This document shows positions 6,659-14,106 of a stretch of DNA of 39,325 nt, piece after piece. The notes beneath the pieces are model-generated. The model was not told the origin of the DNA and made no database searches. It was given only the letters and a program-made list of their open reading frames with translations. The DNA lies in the NCBI GenBank assembly GCA_004296805.1, contig SCVR01000015.1:1-39325 (forward strand), written 5' to 3'. Made by a program: the position numbers and the translations under genes. Within the stretch, counting starts at the first letter, position 1. The number at the start of each line of letters is the position of its first letter. This stretch comes from Dehalococcoidia bacterium (lineage in GTDB: Bacteria > Chloroflexota > Dehalococcoidia > UBA2979).

Positions 6659-7332
6659 ACCGCACCCCCGTCAGAAGCGGGGCTAGTGCTGCTAGGCGGA
6701 TAGGGCACGCCGGCAGTCGGGTCAGACATGTCCTCACCGGGCGCATAGACCTTGATCGCCCCGTCGTCGGTGGTGGCAACGCCGTACTCATCGGGGCCGA
6801 CGACCGCGGGCCGAAAGGCGGTACCGCAGCAGTCGGCGTGGGCTTCCTCGTAGCCGTGCGAGCAGCGGTCGCAGCACGGGCCGTTCCATGCGCACCAGCG
6901 CATGTTGGGTACGTCGCAGCCGCACGGCTCGTCTTCGTCGTCAGCCGTAGGTCGGACGTCCACCGGCTCCAGGTCGAGCACTCGACAGGGGCACACCTCC
7001 TCCTCGCTCGTCATCCGGTCGGTGCTGGGGACCTCGAACGGCGTCTTGCCGCAGCAGGGCATGACTCCGCTGCCCTCCGGCGGACAGGCGTGGATGGGCG
7101 GCACGACGTACTCGCCTCGCCCAGCCCAGAACCCGTCAGCGGTGCCGTGCGACCAGATGACCTCGCACTCAAGCCAGACGAGCCTGGGGAGGTTGGAGTG
7201 ACCGCTGCTCGGGTGCTGGTGGTGGACGGTGGCTGTTTGCCCCTCGTAGGTGCCGGGCATGCCCCGCTTGAGGCGGACCAACGTGCCGTCGTCGGGCAGC
7301 GCTTTCTCGGCGGAGTGTTCTGCCTCGGCCAT
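6655..7332 (-). CDS. Cys-rich hypothetical protein with SH3-like N-terminus
   Basis: Preceded by a strong GAAGGAGG, with start ATG 7332. Residues 14-70 (GTLVRLKRGMPGTYEGQTATVHH, then a barrel-like strand set ending GRGEYVVP) look like a small beta-barrel. The remainder has many Cys pairs (MPCCGK, CPCRV, CGCDV, CAWNGPCCDRCSHG, DCCG), probably several zinc sites. It is coupled to the methyltransferase gene (ATGA). The function is unknown. Confidence 0.72.
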   Translation of the reverse strand: MAEAEHSAEKALPDDGTLVRLKRGMPGTYEGQTATVHHQHPSSGHSNLPRLVWLECEVIWSHGTADGFWAGRGEYVVPPIHACPPEGSGVMPCCGKTPFEVPSTDRMTSEEEVCPCRVLDLEPVDVRPTADDEDEPCGCDVPNMRWCAWNGPCCDRCSHGYEEAHADCCGTAFRPAVVGPDEYGVATTDDGAIKVYAPGEDMSDPTAGVPYPPSSTSPASDGGAV

Positions 7333-7667
7333 CAGGCACCTCCTTCGTCAGCCTGTGGACGGTGCGCGAGGGCGTAGGCGTCGACCACATGGCCGGCGAC
7401 CCGGCCGCGGCGGATCTGGTCGAGGATCCCGACCGAGACGGCCCACACCTTCACCTCATGGGCCGTGACACCGAGCTCGACGAGCAGCCGGTCACCAGCA
7501 GACGGCTCCGGGGCCTTCCGTTTCGGCTTCTCGTACACCTCGAAGCGGGCCCGTGGACCTGGGGCGTTCAACGCGAGCTTGCGGCGCTCGACAGCGATCT
7601 CCTGGTCGATCTTCACCCTGAGCCGCTCGAGGAGGTCCAGGCGGGTGCCGACCTGCACGCCGCTCAC
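7332..7667 (-). CDS. Lsr2-tail-like DNA-binding protein (short paralogue)
   Basis: GTG 7667 overlaps the upstream stop (GTGA). The last 45 residues (LGVTAHEVKVWAVSVGIL, then RRGRVAGHVVDAY) match the C-terminal AT-hook-like domain of the actinobacterial nucleoid protein Lsr2: a VRxWAxxxG helix followed by RGRV/I and a VxxAY helix. The N-terminal half is a charged helix (LLERLRVKIDQEI) rather than the Lsr2 dimerisation strand. It may bind AT-rich or operator DNA, or interfere with host Lsr2 silencing. A second gene at 7974-8525 has the same domain. Confidence 0.72.
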   Translation of the reverse strand: MSGVQVGTRLDLLERLRVKIDQEIAVERRKLALNAPGPRARFEVYEKPKRKAPEPSAGDRLLVELGVTAHEVKVWAVSVGILDQIRRGRVAGHVVDAYALAHRPQADEGGA

Positions 7668-7987
7668 GACGCCCACCTGTGCGGGTCCGGGGTCCAGGAG
7701 CCGCGCGAGAGGTGGATCATCGCGTCACGCAGCCGCGGAGCCGGGTGCAGCTGGTCGAACTCCTCGTCGGACAACTGGTAGTAGGCGGCGTCGGAGTTCG
7801 CGGCCCCAGCGGCGGCGTACGCCGGTCGTGAGGACTCCCGGAGCGCCTCCCTGGCGGCGACCGCGTGCCGGTGGACCTCGGTGACTAGTTCGCGCCACCA
7901 GTGATGCCCTGGCGCGGAGACGCGGCCCCCGGGTCGGGGTGCGAGGGCGGTCATCCACATCAGCACGGCCGGCTCATCGGTCTGCAA
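7664..7987 (-). CDS. Hypothetical 107-residue protein, TTG start
   Basis: AGGAG ends 6 bp before TTG 7987, while no internal ATG or GTG has a good site, so the TTG start is preferred; ATG 7960 is the alternative. The protein contains a helical segment (HHWWRELVTEVHRHAVAAREAL) and an acidic motif (YYQLSDEEFDQLHP). It lies between two Lsr2-tail proteins and may act with them. No known domain is recognised. Confidence 0.65.
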   Translation of the reverse strand: MQTDEPAVLMWMTALAPRPGGRVSAPGHHWWRELVTEVHRHAVAAREALRESSRPAYAAAGAANSDAAYYQLSDEEFDQLHPAPRLRDAMIHLSRGSWTPDPHRWAS

Positions 7988-8525
7988 GGGACGCTCCTGT
8001 CTGGGCTGCCGTGTAGGCGTCGACGATCGGGCCGGACACACGTCCCCGGGTCACGGCCTCGAGGAGGCCCTGTTGGACGGCCCACTGCTTCACCTCGAGG
8101 GGGGACACGCCCAGGGCGCGGAGCTTCGAGGCGGTCGTGTGGTTGCTGCCCTGGCCCGTGACGCGTCTCGACCGGGCCGGGCGGCCGACCGAGGTTGCTC
8201 GGGGCCGTCGCGGCCCGCGGGGACGCCGCGGCTTCTTCGCCGCCGCCGGCCGGGTTGGTGTCTTGGCTCTGGCCAGGATCTGCTCCTCGGCCGCCACAGC
8301 TGCAGCGTCACGGGCCGCGCGGCGAGCCTCACCCCGTGCCCGGGTGACCACCGCTGCCGCGCATTGCCCGCACCGGCCGGCGGCGTCCAGGTCGCCGGGG
8401 TCGCGCTTCAGCTTGCAGTCCACACACCACGGCCGATGCGGGCGGTGCAGATCCACCGGGATCGGCGGCAACGGCCGGCCACCCTGCGCCGCGACGTACA
8501 CGCCTGCGTTGCCTGAGACGATCAC
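7974..8525 (-). CDS. Lsr2-tail-like DNA-binding protein with zinc-ribbon head
   Basis: Starts at GTG 8525 (GTGA overlap). Residues 30-60 form a zinc ribbon (CVDCKLKRDPGDL, then CGQC). A long, highly basic Ala/Lys/Arg/Pro linker (residues 65-130) resembles histone-like tails. The C-terminal 45 residues (LRALGVSPLEVKQWAVQQG, then TRGRVSGPIVDAY) match the Lsr2 C-terminal DNA-binding domain and align with the protein from 7332-7667. The combination suggests a phage nucleoid-type or silencing-antagonist protein. This reading is inference from domain layout. Confidence 0.7.
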   Translation of the reverse strand: MIVSGNAGVYVAAQGGRPLPPIPVDLHRPHRPWCVDCKLKRDPGDLDAAGRCGQCAAAVVTRARGEARRAARDAAAVAAEEQILARAKTPTRPAAAKKPRRPRGPRRPRATSVGRPARSRRVTGQGSNHTTASKLRALGVSPLEVKQWAVQQGLLEAVTRGRVSGPIVDAYTAAQTGASLADR

Positions 8526-8704
8526 GCGGCCCCCTCCGCTGTCGGGTCAGAGAGCCGGGCCCGGTCGGCCTCGTGCTTGACGCAGAGACGCGACCCGGTC
8601 GTCGGTGGCTGGCCACAGGGCTTCTCGCGGTGCAGCGCCGTGCCGCGGTTGTTCGTCGAGGGCCGGGACAGGGATGGCCACACCGTGACCGGGCAGCCGG
8701 TCAC
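8522..8704 (-). CDS. Small zinc-knuckle protein (60 residues)
   Basis: Starts at GTG 8704 with GTGA overlap. The CGQPPTTGSRLCVKH motif is a Cys-Cys-His knuckle seen in many short actinophage proteins. The remaining residues are polar. It is translationally coupled to the genes on both sides. The function is unknown. Confidence 0.68.
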   Translation of the reverse strand: MTGCPVTVWPSLSRPSTNNRGTALHREKPCGQPPTTGSRLCVKHEADRARLSDPTAEGAA

Positions 8705-9063
8705 GAGCCCTCACCACGCTCGGAGCCGGGCGGATTGCTGCTACGGGACTTGCGGCTGAATCGCCACGTGGTCGGCCCGCTACCGAGGGGGATGGTCAGC
8801 AGCCGCCGACGGTTCCCCCATCCGATCCGGTCAGGGTCGTTCTCGAACTCGACCTCGATGGCGCGGTGGTAGGCGGGTCGTCCTAGGCGGTGGAAGCCCT
8901 TGAACGTGCGCCGGGGCTTCTCACACGTTCCCCAGCCGCACGACGCGCCCCGGAGCGCGACGGCGAGATTCAGGGTGCCGATCAGCCGTGTGCGCGTCTT
9001 GATCGCCAGGGTCCAGCGCGGGTGCTGGTGGGTATGAGCCTTCTCGGTCTGAGACTCAGGCAT
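8701..9063 (-). CDS. Hypothetical basic protein (120 residues)
   Basis: ATG 9063 overlaps the upstream stop by 8 bp (ATGCCTGA). The first residues MPESQTE are nearly the same as those of the next upstream gene (MPESQSE), because both starts lie in a 44-bp duplicated sequence. The rest is Arg-rich with two Cys residues (ASCGWGTCEKPRR) and many aromatic residues. No family is recognised. The basic character suggests nucleic-acid contact. Confidence 0.68.
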   Translation of the reverse strand: MPESQTEKAHTHQHPRWTLAIKTRTRLIGTLNLAVALRGASCGWGTCEKPRRTFKGFHRLGRPAYHRAIEVEFENDPDRIGWGNRRRLLTIPLGSGPTTWRFSRKSRSSNPPGSERGEGS

Positions 9064-9085
9064 CGCGCACCTCCGAGGCGGGCGG
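9042..9085. repeat. 44-bp direct repeat, copy 1
   Basis: This segment is identical to 9433-9476 except for one base; the last 37 bp (9049-9085 and 9440-9476) are perfect. It spans the end of one gene (last residues PPASEVRDA) and the start of the next (MPESQ). The two copies bracket the gene at 9056-9454, making it a recombination-ready cassette. Confidence 0.9.
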
Positions 9086-9454
9086 CATGCTCAGTTCACG
9101 GGCGCTGTTGAGCGTCCAGTCGTGGGACCAGAACTTGCGGAAGTCGTCGTACTTCGCGCCGAACATGGCGCGGACCTTGGTGGTGACTTCTGCCCTGTCG
9201 GCGGCGATGACCTTCGCCGGAGTTCTTGCTTCGACCTTGTTGCCGTAGTAGTCCCAGCGCCGCACGGTGATGTCCCACTCGAACTGCACGGGGGGAGGCG
9301 TCTCGTCGGGGCCGCCTGGGCAGTTCTGCCGGATCGGGTTGTACCACTCGTGGGCGTAGTGGGCGCGGGTCTCGTCGCACCGCTTGAACCCCATCCCGAG
9401 CGGGACCATGCCGCTCGACGGCGTACCCACACTCTCGGACTGAGACTCAGGCAT
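9056..9454 (-). CDS. Hypothetical 132-residue protein within a repeat-bounded cassette
   Basis: The start is set at ATG 9454, where MPESQSE begins in the duplicated sequence and an ATGCCTGA overlap links it to the upstream gene; the frame extends much further upstream only by chance. The protein contains CDETRAHYAHEWYNP, QNCPGG, a beta-like stretch (VQFEWDITVRRWDYYG) and a helical C-domain (FRKFWSHDWTLNSA). It ends in PPASEVRDA, the same nine residues that end the upstream protein. No family is recognised. Confidence 0.72.
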   Translation of the reverse strand: MPESQSESVGTPSSGMVPLGMGFKRCDETRAHYAHEWYNPIRQNCPGGPDETPPPVQFEWDITVRRWDYYGNKVEARTPAKVIAADRAEVTTKVRAMFGAKYDDFRKFWSHDWTLNSARELSMPPASEVRDA

Positions 9455-9476
9455 CGCGCACCTCCGAGGCGGGCGG
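9433..9476. repeat. 44-bp direct repeat, copy 2
   Basis: This is the partner of 9042-9085, with one mismatch. It again covers a stop/start junction, encoding PPASEVRDA in one frame and MPESQ in the other. Recombination between the copies would cleanly delete or duplicate the gene between them while keeping both neighbours in frame. Confidence 0.9.
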
Positions 9477-10058
9477 AATGACGCAGTCGACCGAGTCCGT
9501 GTGCATCGGGTCGGTGGAGCCGCAGGTCGAACACGGAAGGCAGACTGAGCACAGGTGGAACGTGCGTCCCTGGAGTGGGCTGTAGATGTGGCCGCGTCGC
9601 AGGCAGGACCACCACTCGCGGGGCTTGCCCAGGACGTACACGCGGCGGCCCCGGAAGCGCGGGGCGTGGTGCTGCTTCCCGATGCCGCAGTGCTCGCACC
9701 GCCCAAACGAGGTGCCGCCTCCACCTGACGTGATGCCCAGGACGTAGAGCCGGGACGCGAGGCGGTACCAGATGTCCCAGGACTTCCAGCGGCGGTGCTT
9801 GTCCTGGCAGTGGCGCTTGGCTGCCGCCTTGCTGTGCTCGTCGAGCATGCAGTCGCGGCACGGCGCGGGGTACATCCCGTCGACATGGGCCATGTAGGTC
9901 GGCCAGTGGCGCGGTTCGGCGTCGCACCCCACGAGCTCGAAGCCCTCGGGCGCGGGAGGCGGATTGGTGGCGACTCGCTCGCAGTCGGCCATGAACCCTC
10001 CGAGGGTCCATTCCTGCTCGTCGTCGAGCGCCACATTCTCGGACGCTTTCTCGGTCAC
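9447..10058 (-). CDS. Multi-zinc-finger hypothetical protein
   Basis: Starts at GTG 10058 (GTGA overlap). The 203-residue protein has CRDCMLDEHSKAAAKRHCQDKH, CEHCGIGKQH and, near the end, CSVCLPCSTCG, indicating three or more metal sites. A basic aromatic region (KHRRWKSWDIWYRLASRLYVLG) lies between them. The last nine residues match those of the next gene because of the 44-bp repeat. It could be a nucleic-acid-binding protein, but the family is not recognised. Confidence 0.72.
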   Translation of the reverse strand: MTEKASENVALDDEQEWTLGGFMADCERVATNPPPAPEGFELVGCDAEPRHWPTYMAHVDGMYPAPCRDCMLDEHSKAAAKRHCQDKHRRWKSWDIWYRLASRLYVLGITSGGGGTSFGRCEHCGIGKQHHAPRFRGRRVYVLGKPREWWSCLRRGHIYSPLQGRTFHLCSVCLPCSTCGSTDPMHTDSVDCVIPPASEVRDA

Positions 10059-10270
10059 GACAGGCCTCCCACGGGCCCGTGTTCGCGGGCCTGGTGGGTG
10101 GCCATGTCGCGTACGACGTCGGGGTCAACCCGGGGTCCGGCCGCCAGCGCCTTGTAGACGCGGACCTCGAGCGCGGACGCAGCAGCGACGACCCTGTCGA
10201 CGTCGACGGGTTCGGCGGTGCCGAGGAGCCTGAGGAGGATCGCGACGTCGTTGGCCTCGGTGATGGTCAT
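10055..10270 (-). CDS. Hypothetical acidic protein (71 residues)
   Basis: ATG 10270 overlaps the preceding stop (ATGA). The product is a compact helical protein with an Ala/Val-rich central part (VDRVVAAASALEVRVYKAL). No motif is recognised. Its only support is operon coupling and codon usage like its neighbours. Confidence 0.65.
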   Translation of the reverse strand: MTITEANDVAILLRLLGTAEPVDVDRVVAAASALEVRVYKALAAGPRVDPDVVRDMATHQAREHGPVGGLS

Positions 10271-10596
10271 GCTGCTCCGTTCGAGGTCGTGGCGTACTGG
10301 TCAGCGGGTTCGTGGAGGTGGACGCGTCGCCACGGGTAGCCCGCAGCGAGGTCGCGGAGGTGGTCCTCGGTGGCGGTGCCTTCGCTGCGGACCAGGAAGT
10401 GCTCCATCAGGTCAGCCGGGCGCCACGCCACCGTCCCGACCACGACGACACAGCCGGTCGCGGCGACGGTGAACGGCTCCTGGTCGGCGACCTCGAGGGG
10501 CAGCCACCGGTCGGTCCCGGCGCGCTTGGCCCACACGATCTTCACGCCACAGCCGGGGTGCTTGCAGGCCCGGCCCGGGTCCGCTCCCCGGGTCAC
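10267..10596 (-). CDS. Zinc-ribbon protein related to the 1801-2142 product
   Basis: Starts at GTG 10596. The N-terminal CKHPGCGVKIVWAKRA, then WLPLEV, is the same small ribbon-plus-strand layout as in the protein encoded at 1801-2142 (CGSTMVWART, then MPLDPV). The remainder differs and ends in a basic helical segment. Two related ribbons within one early operon suggest gene duplication or repeated acquisition. The function is unknown. Confidence 0.7.
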   Translation of the reverse strand: MTRGADPGRACKHPGCGVKIVWAKRAGTDRWLPLEVADQEPFTVAATGCVVVVGTVAWRPADLMEHFLVRSEGTATEDHLRDLAAGYPWRRVHLHEPADQYATTSNGAA

Positions 10597-10919
10597 GAGG
10601 ACGGTTCCTTCGACCAGGCCGCCAACGCGCCGGCGATGGCCATGTCGTTGACCCAGTACCGGTTCTCTCGGGCGGGCCGGTAGCCGTCGATCAGCTCGCG
10701 GGCTGGTACCGAGGGACGGGAGGAGGTACGGCTCCCCCCGCCCCTCGGCTCGTGTCCACCGTCGACACCGAGATCACCGGCGGGGGACTTCCCGACCGGG
10801 CGGCGCGCTTCCCCACGCACTCGCCGGCCGGAAGACATGGCAGGCCACACGAACCAAGCCACGAACAGCACCGTCGACAGGCCACACACGGTGGCGACGA
10901 CCAGGGCGGCGGCCCTCAT
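10593..10919 (-). CDS. Single-pass membrane protein
   Basis: ATG 10919 overlaps the upstream stop (ATGA). Residues 4-27 (ALVVATVCGLSTVLFVAWFV) form one strong transmembrane segment or signal anchor. The rest is polar, with a Gly/Ser/Arg-rich middle and a helical end that includes YWVNDMAIAGALAAW. The gene lies in a patch of small membrane proteins (10593-11779), which could affect the cell envelope or superinfection, but no family is recognised. Confidence 0.65.
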   Translation of the reverse strand: MRAAALVVATVCGLSTVLFVAWFVWPAMSSGRRVRGEARRPVGKSPAGDLGVDGGHEPRGGGSRTSSRPSVPARELIDGYRPARENRYWVNDMAIAGALAAWSKEPSS

Positions 10920-11164
10920 GACCGGTCACCTCCCACGACACGCAGGAGCCGCACCGGCTCGACAGCGGACGGGAGGTCGACACGGGCCTGGGCGACCGCT
11001 GCACGGATCTGCAGCACGTCGAGCAGGTAGTCAGGGCGGTCCTCGATCCCGCCCGACGCGAACGCCAGCTCGAGGGCATCAGCGATCGCGGAGGCCATGA
11101 GGAGGTCGGTGGAGATCTGCACGACCCCGTTCGCGCCATCAGCGGCGATCCGGTTGACGGTCAT
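10916..11164 (-). CDS. Hypothetical 82-residue protein
   Basis: ATG 11164 overlaps the preceding stop. The product is a soluble, mostly helical protein (DLLMASAIADALELAFASG, then DYLLDVLQIRAAVAQ) without recognised motifs. It sits between two membrane-protein genes and is coupled to both. Confidence 0.65.
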   Translation of the reverse strand: MTVNRIAADGANGVVQISTDLLMASAIADALELAFASGGIEDRPDYLLDVLQIRAAVAQARVDLPSAVEPVRLLRVVGGDRS

Positions 11165-11433
11165 GACCCCGACCCCAGACCCGGCGAAGTGACGCGCTGG
11201 CGGCGGGTCGGTGGCGGCTCCCAGCCCCGCAGCCGCTCACCGATGCTCGGACGGTTGGCCTTGGCCCAGTTCAGGTCCGGTCGGTGGATCTCGTCAAGCT
11301 TCGGGTCAAGCCGCACCAGGAGCGCGACGCGGGACCAGTAGTCCGACTCGGACTGGTGCCACTCGCTCACGCGGAAGCACAACAGGGCAGCCGCCACGCC
11401 AAGGGCGGCGGCGACGAACAGCAGCGCGCTCAT
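11161..11433 (-). CDS. Single-pass membrane protein
   Basis: ATG 11433 overlaps the upstream stop. A hydrophobic N-terminal segment (residues 3-19, ALLFVAAALGVAAALLC) is followed by a charged soluble region with a basic end (PPPTRRQRV). It is likely anchored in the inner membrane with the C-terminus inside. The function is unknown. Confidence 0.65.
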   Translation of the reverse strand: MSALLFVAAALGVAAALLCFRVSEWHQSESDYWSRVALLVRLDPKLDEIHRPDLNWAKANRPSIGERLRGWEPPPTRRQRVTSPGLGSGS

Positions 11434-11657
11434 GACGCCGCCACCTGGCCGGCAGCCCGGAACGCGTCGAGCCGCACCAGCGCGTCAGTGACCCGCTCCG
11501 TGGCGTGGAGCATGAACGACCCGGCCTCGGGGATCGTCGACGACCCGAGGGCCGCCATCGCGCGGGCCGCGGTGAGCTCGTCGGCGTACTCCGCAAGGGC
11601 GGCGTTCTCCTGGGCCGTCGCCCAGGCGTCCCGGGTGTTGGCGTACGCCGCGGTCAC
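11430..11657 (-). CDS. Hypothetical helical protein (75 residues)
   Basis: The frame is open upstream, but GTG 11657 overlaps the stop of the small membrane gene (GTGA) and is chosen. The product is an Ala-rich helical protein (DAWATAQENAALAEYADELT) ending in another long helix. No family is recognised. It may form a small helical bundle. Confidence 0.62.
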   Translation of the reverse strand: MTAAYANTRDAWATAQENAALAEYADELTAARAMAALGSSTIPEAGSFMLHATERVTDALVRLDAFRAAGQVAAS

Positions 11658-11779
11658 GACGGGTCGGCCTGTCGGTCGAGGACCTCGGCCACGTACGCGC
11701 CGGCACCGGCGAGGACGATCAGGGCGAGGTGGAATCTCAGCGCCCACGCGACGCTGAGCAGGTTCTCGAGGTGGTCCAT
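11654..11779 (-). CDS. Tiny membrane protein (41 residues)
   Basis: Starts at ATG 11779 behind a strong GAGGAG. One transmembrane segment (ALRFHLALIVLAGAGAYV) is followed by a short charged tail. The strong ribosome site, after a gap of about 90 bp, marks a new translation unit inside the operon. The role is unknown. Confidence 0.65.
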   Translation of the reverse strand: MDHLENLLSVAWALRFHLALIVLAGAGAYVAEVLDRQADPS

Positions 11780-11868
11780 CGGTAGAGTTCTCCTCAGTTC
11801 GTGGGTCCGGTGACTCTTGATCGGGGGTGCCGGGCCCTCGGCTATTTCCGGGGGTGGTGCAGGGGTGT

Positions 11869-12621
11869 TCAGGCGCTGTCGACGAGCTGCCGTTCGTAGG
11901 GCGTGAGGAACCCGCCACGACGCGCCCGCTCGAGGGCCTTGTCGACCGCCGCGGCGCGCTTCCTCTGCCGGGCAGTCAGGGCGTCGTTGAACACCTGCGT
12001 GTCGCGTTGCTGGCGCAGCGCGGCGCGTTCCTCCGGGGTCCTGGTCTCGGCGACCAGCCGGGCCCGGGTCTTGTGGATCGCGTCGTGGAGGTCCGCGACC
12101 GCAGCTTGGCCCTGCGACCGGCGTGCCGGGGGCCGCATCGTCTTCGGGCCGAACAGCATCAACGCCAACCGGCCCACCATGTGGGTCTGGTCGACCGTCG
12201 TGCACGACCGGAGCACCGCGTGCAGGTTCGGGATCGTGAGGAACGAGTACAGCTGGGCCTCGACGTCCCGCGGCAACGGGGTGCCGTCGACACCGGGGGC
12301 CGTGGGCAGGAGCGCCTTGATGCACCGCACACACACCCGCCGGTAGCGGAACACGTCCACCGCCCTGGATCGGGGAACGACCGCGAGACGGCGGGTGTGT
12401 GTGCGGCAGACCGTCCGGGCGGTCACGGGGATGAACCGGCCAGACGGGGTCAGAGGGGAGACAGCGACGTGGACGACACCGCGGGGTCGCGCGACGAGGT
12501 GCGCCGCCGGCGCCACAGGCTCGGAACCATCGGCCCGGCAAGGGGCCGTGGGAGCAGGGGCGCCGGCGGACGACTCGTTGGCGGCACGGACCAGGAGCGC
12601 AGCCTGCAGCATCGGGATCAC
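11869..12621 (-). CDS. Hypothetical 250-residue protein
   Basis: ATG 12621 overlaps the stop of the ParB-like gene (ATGA). The N-terminal third is Ala/Pro-rich. The middle has a possible zinc site (CRTHTRR, then RRVCVRCI), followed by a helical region (HMVGRLALMLFGPKTM). The C-terminal 80 residues are strongly charged and look coiled-coil (RTPEERAALRQQRD, then RQRKRAAAVDKALERARRGG). It is directly downstream of DNA-binding genes. The gap 11780-11868 after it holds only a GC-rich stretch and the ribosome site of the next gene. Confidence 0.7.
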   Translation of the reverse strand: MIPMLQAALLVRAANESSAGAPAPTAPCRADGSEPVAPAAHLVARPRGVVHVAVSPLTPSGRFIPVTARTVCRTHTRRLAVVPRSRAVDVFRYRRVCVRCIKALLPTAPGVDGTPLPRDVEAQLYSFLTIPNLHAVLRSCTTVDQTHMVGRLALMLFGPKTMRPPARRSQGQAAVADLHDAIHKTRARLVAETRTPEERAALRQQRDTQVFNDALTARQRKRAAAVDKALERARRGGFLTPYERQLVDSA

Positions 12622-13460
12622 TTCGGCTCCGGGACCGGAATCAGTCCACCCGCAGCGGACTGCACCTTCATGATTCGCAGTGGCTTGCCGGCTCGGCGGT
12701 AGTTCCAGGCGCGATAGATCATGGAGAGGTAGATGCGCTTGGTCAGCACCTCACGGTTGCGGCGGGCCTCGGCCGCCCGGTTGGTCAGCGCCAACACGGG
12801 GTCACCAGGCTTGAGGCCGACCTTCTCTGATGCGGCCACCCAGAACTGCGCCGCCTCGAACATGTCGATCTGCGAGAGCCGCCAGAACGTGTAGGCGACC
12901 ACCGCAGGCGGACAGTCCGTCCGACGTGCGAGGGGCCGAGCGAATTCGCAGGCCGAGCGAAGATCCGGGCGCTCTTCGAGGAGCAGTTCGATCTCGGAGT
13001 TGGTGGCGTTGTACTTGCCGGGGTCGTCGAGACTGGAAGCGACGCCGAGCGCCAGCCGAGCAGTGGCTGCCAGCAGGGTCGCGTTCTTCTCGCCGTTGAG
13101 AGAGAGCGCGTCGGCTGCGGTACGGCGGCGGCCTGTGTCCATGACGCGCTGGACGGCGGGGTCGAGCTCGCGAATGACCAGGAGGGGAAGGGTGACGCCC
13201 GACTTGATGATGGCTGCGAGCCGGTGCTGTCCGTCGAGCAGGGCGCCGTTGTTGCCGAACTTGATGGCTTCGCCGGTGAACTCCCATGCGCCGGACAACA
13301 TGTCCCGGGCGTAGCGATTCACGTCGCTGGGGGTGAGAGGCCGGTTCTTGGTGTTCTGCTTCAGCCACCGCTCGGCCATCTCGGGTGTGACGAAGATGAT
13401 CGATGGTGCGGGCTTGCTGTTGATCGGGACGATGTTGTCGTCCGCGAGGGGCTCAGGCAT
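12618..13460 (-). CDS. ParB-like nuclease-domain protein
   Basis: The 280-residue protein has TPEMAERWLKQNTKNRPLTP and, further on, the diagnostic GALLDGQHRLAAIIKSG, the ParB/sulfiredoxin-fold motif in which the GQHR loop binds nucleotide. MDTGRRRTAADAL follows, as in actinophage ParB-like proteins. The C-terminal part is helical. ATG 13460 overlaps the HTH gene upstream by 8 bp. It may bind or nick DNA or assist replication or partition. No ParA partner is seen, so classic plasmid partition is unlikely. Confidence 0.82.
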   Translation of the reverse strand: MPEPLADDNIVPINSKPAPSIIFVTPEMAERWLKQNTKNRPLTPSDVNRYARDMLSGAWEFTGEAIKFGNNGALLDGQHRLAAIIKSGVTLPLLVIRELDPAVQRVMDTGRRRTAADALSLNGEKNATLLAATARLALGVASSLDDPGKYNATNSEIELLLEERPDLRSACEFARPLARRTDCPPAVVAYTFWRLSQIDMFEAAQFWVAASEKVGLKPGDPVLALTNRAAEARRNREVLTKRIYLSMIYRAWNYRRAGKPLRIMKVQSAAGGLIPVPEPK

Positions 13461-14106
13461 GGGTAGACTCCTCTTGTGAGTTGATCTCTTGCTCGAGGTC
13501 GGTCAGGACCTTGAGTGCGTGGGCGAGGTGGTGGCGCAGATGCGCGGCCACCTCGTTCTTGTTTCGGACGAAGCGGTCGTCGGCGTTCAGTCGCTCGAAC
13601 CGTTCGGTCAGGCGGCGCAGGTCGATGCCGAGATCCCGCGCGACGTCGGGCAGAGCACGCCGCGACGGTGACCGGGGCGTCGTGGTGCGTTCGCGCCCGT
13701 CGAGGCCAGTGGTGACCCGGACGACGGTCGGGGGCTCGACTGAGGAAAGTTCCTCAGTTGCCCGAAGGTCGTTGCCCACCGTCTTCTGGTCGACGCCCAC
13801 GATCGGGGCGATGGCCCGCGTGGACATCCCCTCGTCGGCCAGCCGGACCACCAGTTCCCGGCGGTCGTCCCGGGCCAGGCGCAGCGGCTCGTCTGAGAGA
13901 ACGTCCGACAGGTACGCGGTCCACGACTTGTAGCCGAGAGCAACATGTGCCTGACCGGCCTTGGCCTCGTCGACCAGTGCCAAGACCTTGGCCTTGGCCT
14001 CGGTGTAGTTGGCGGCCGCGATGCGGATGCGCTCGGTGAGGCGGCGCGCGTCGCGCTCCGAAAGAACCTCGACGATCTCGCCGGTCTCGGCGTTGACGAG
14101 GGTCAT
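13453..14106 (-). CDS. Helix-turn-helix DNA-binding protein
   Basis: The 217-residue protein begins TLVNAETGEIVE, has a helical segment with GYKSWTAYLSDVL, then an HTH (EGMSTRAIAPIVGVDQKTVGNDL) at about residues 90-115. A C-terminal region with long helices (RRLTERFERLNADD, then LRHHLAHALKVLTDLEQEI) may dimerise. This layout is frequent in early operons of actinophages, next to ParB-like genes, as here. Role: a regulator or replication accessory. Confidence 0.8.
   Translation of the reverse strand: MTLVNAETGEIVEVLSERDARRLTERIRIAAANYTEAKAKVLALVDEAKAGQAHVALGYKSWTAYLSDVLSDEPLRLARDDRRELVVRLADEGMSTRAIAPIVGVDQKTVGNDLRATEELSSVEPPTVVRVTTGLDGRERTTTPRSPSRRALPDVARDLGIDLRRLTERFERLNADDRFVRNKNEVAAHLRHHLAHALKVLTDLEQEINSQEESTHA

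Noticed and set aside
12618-14106. ParAB-type partition system
   Set aside because: A ParB-like protein is present but there is no ParA ATPase, and the neighbour is an HTH protein.
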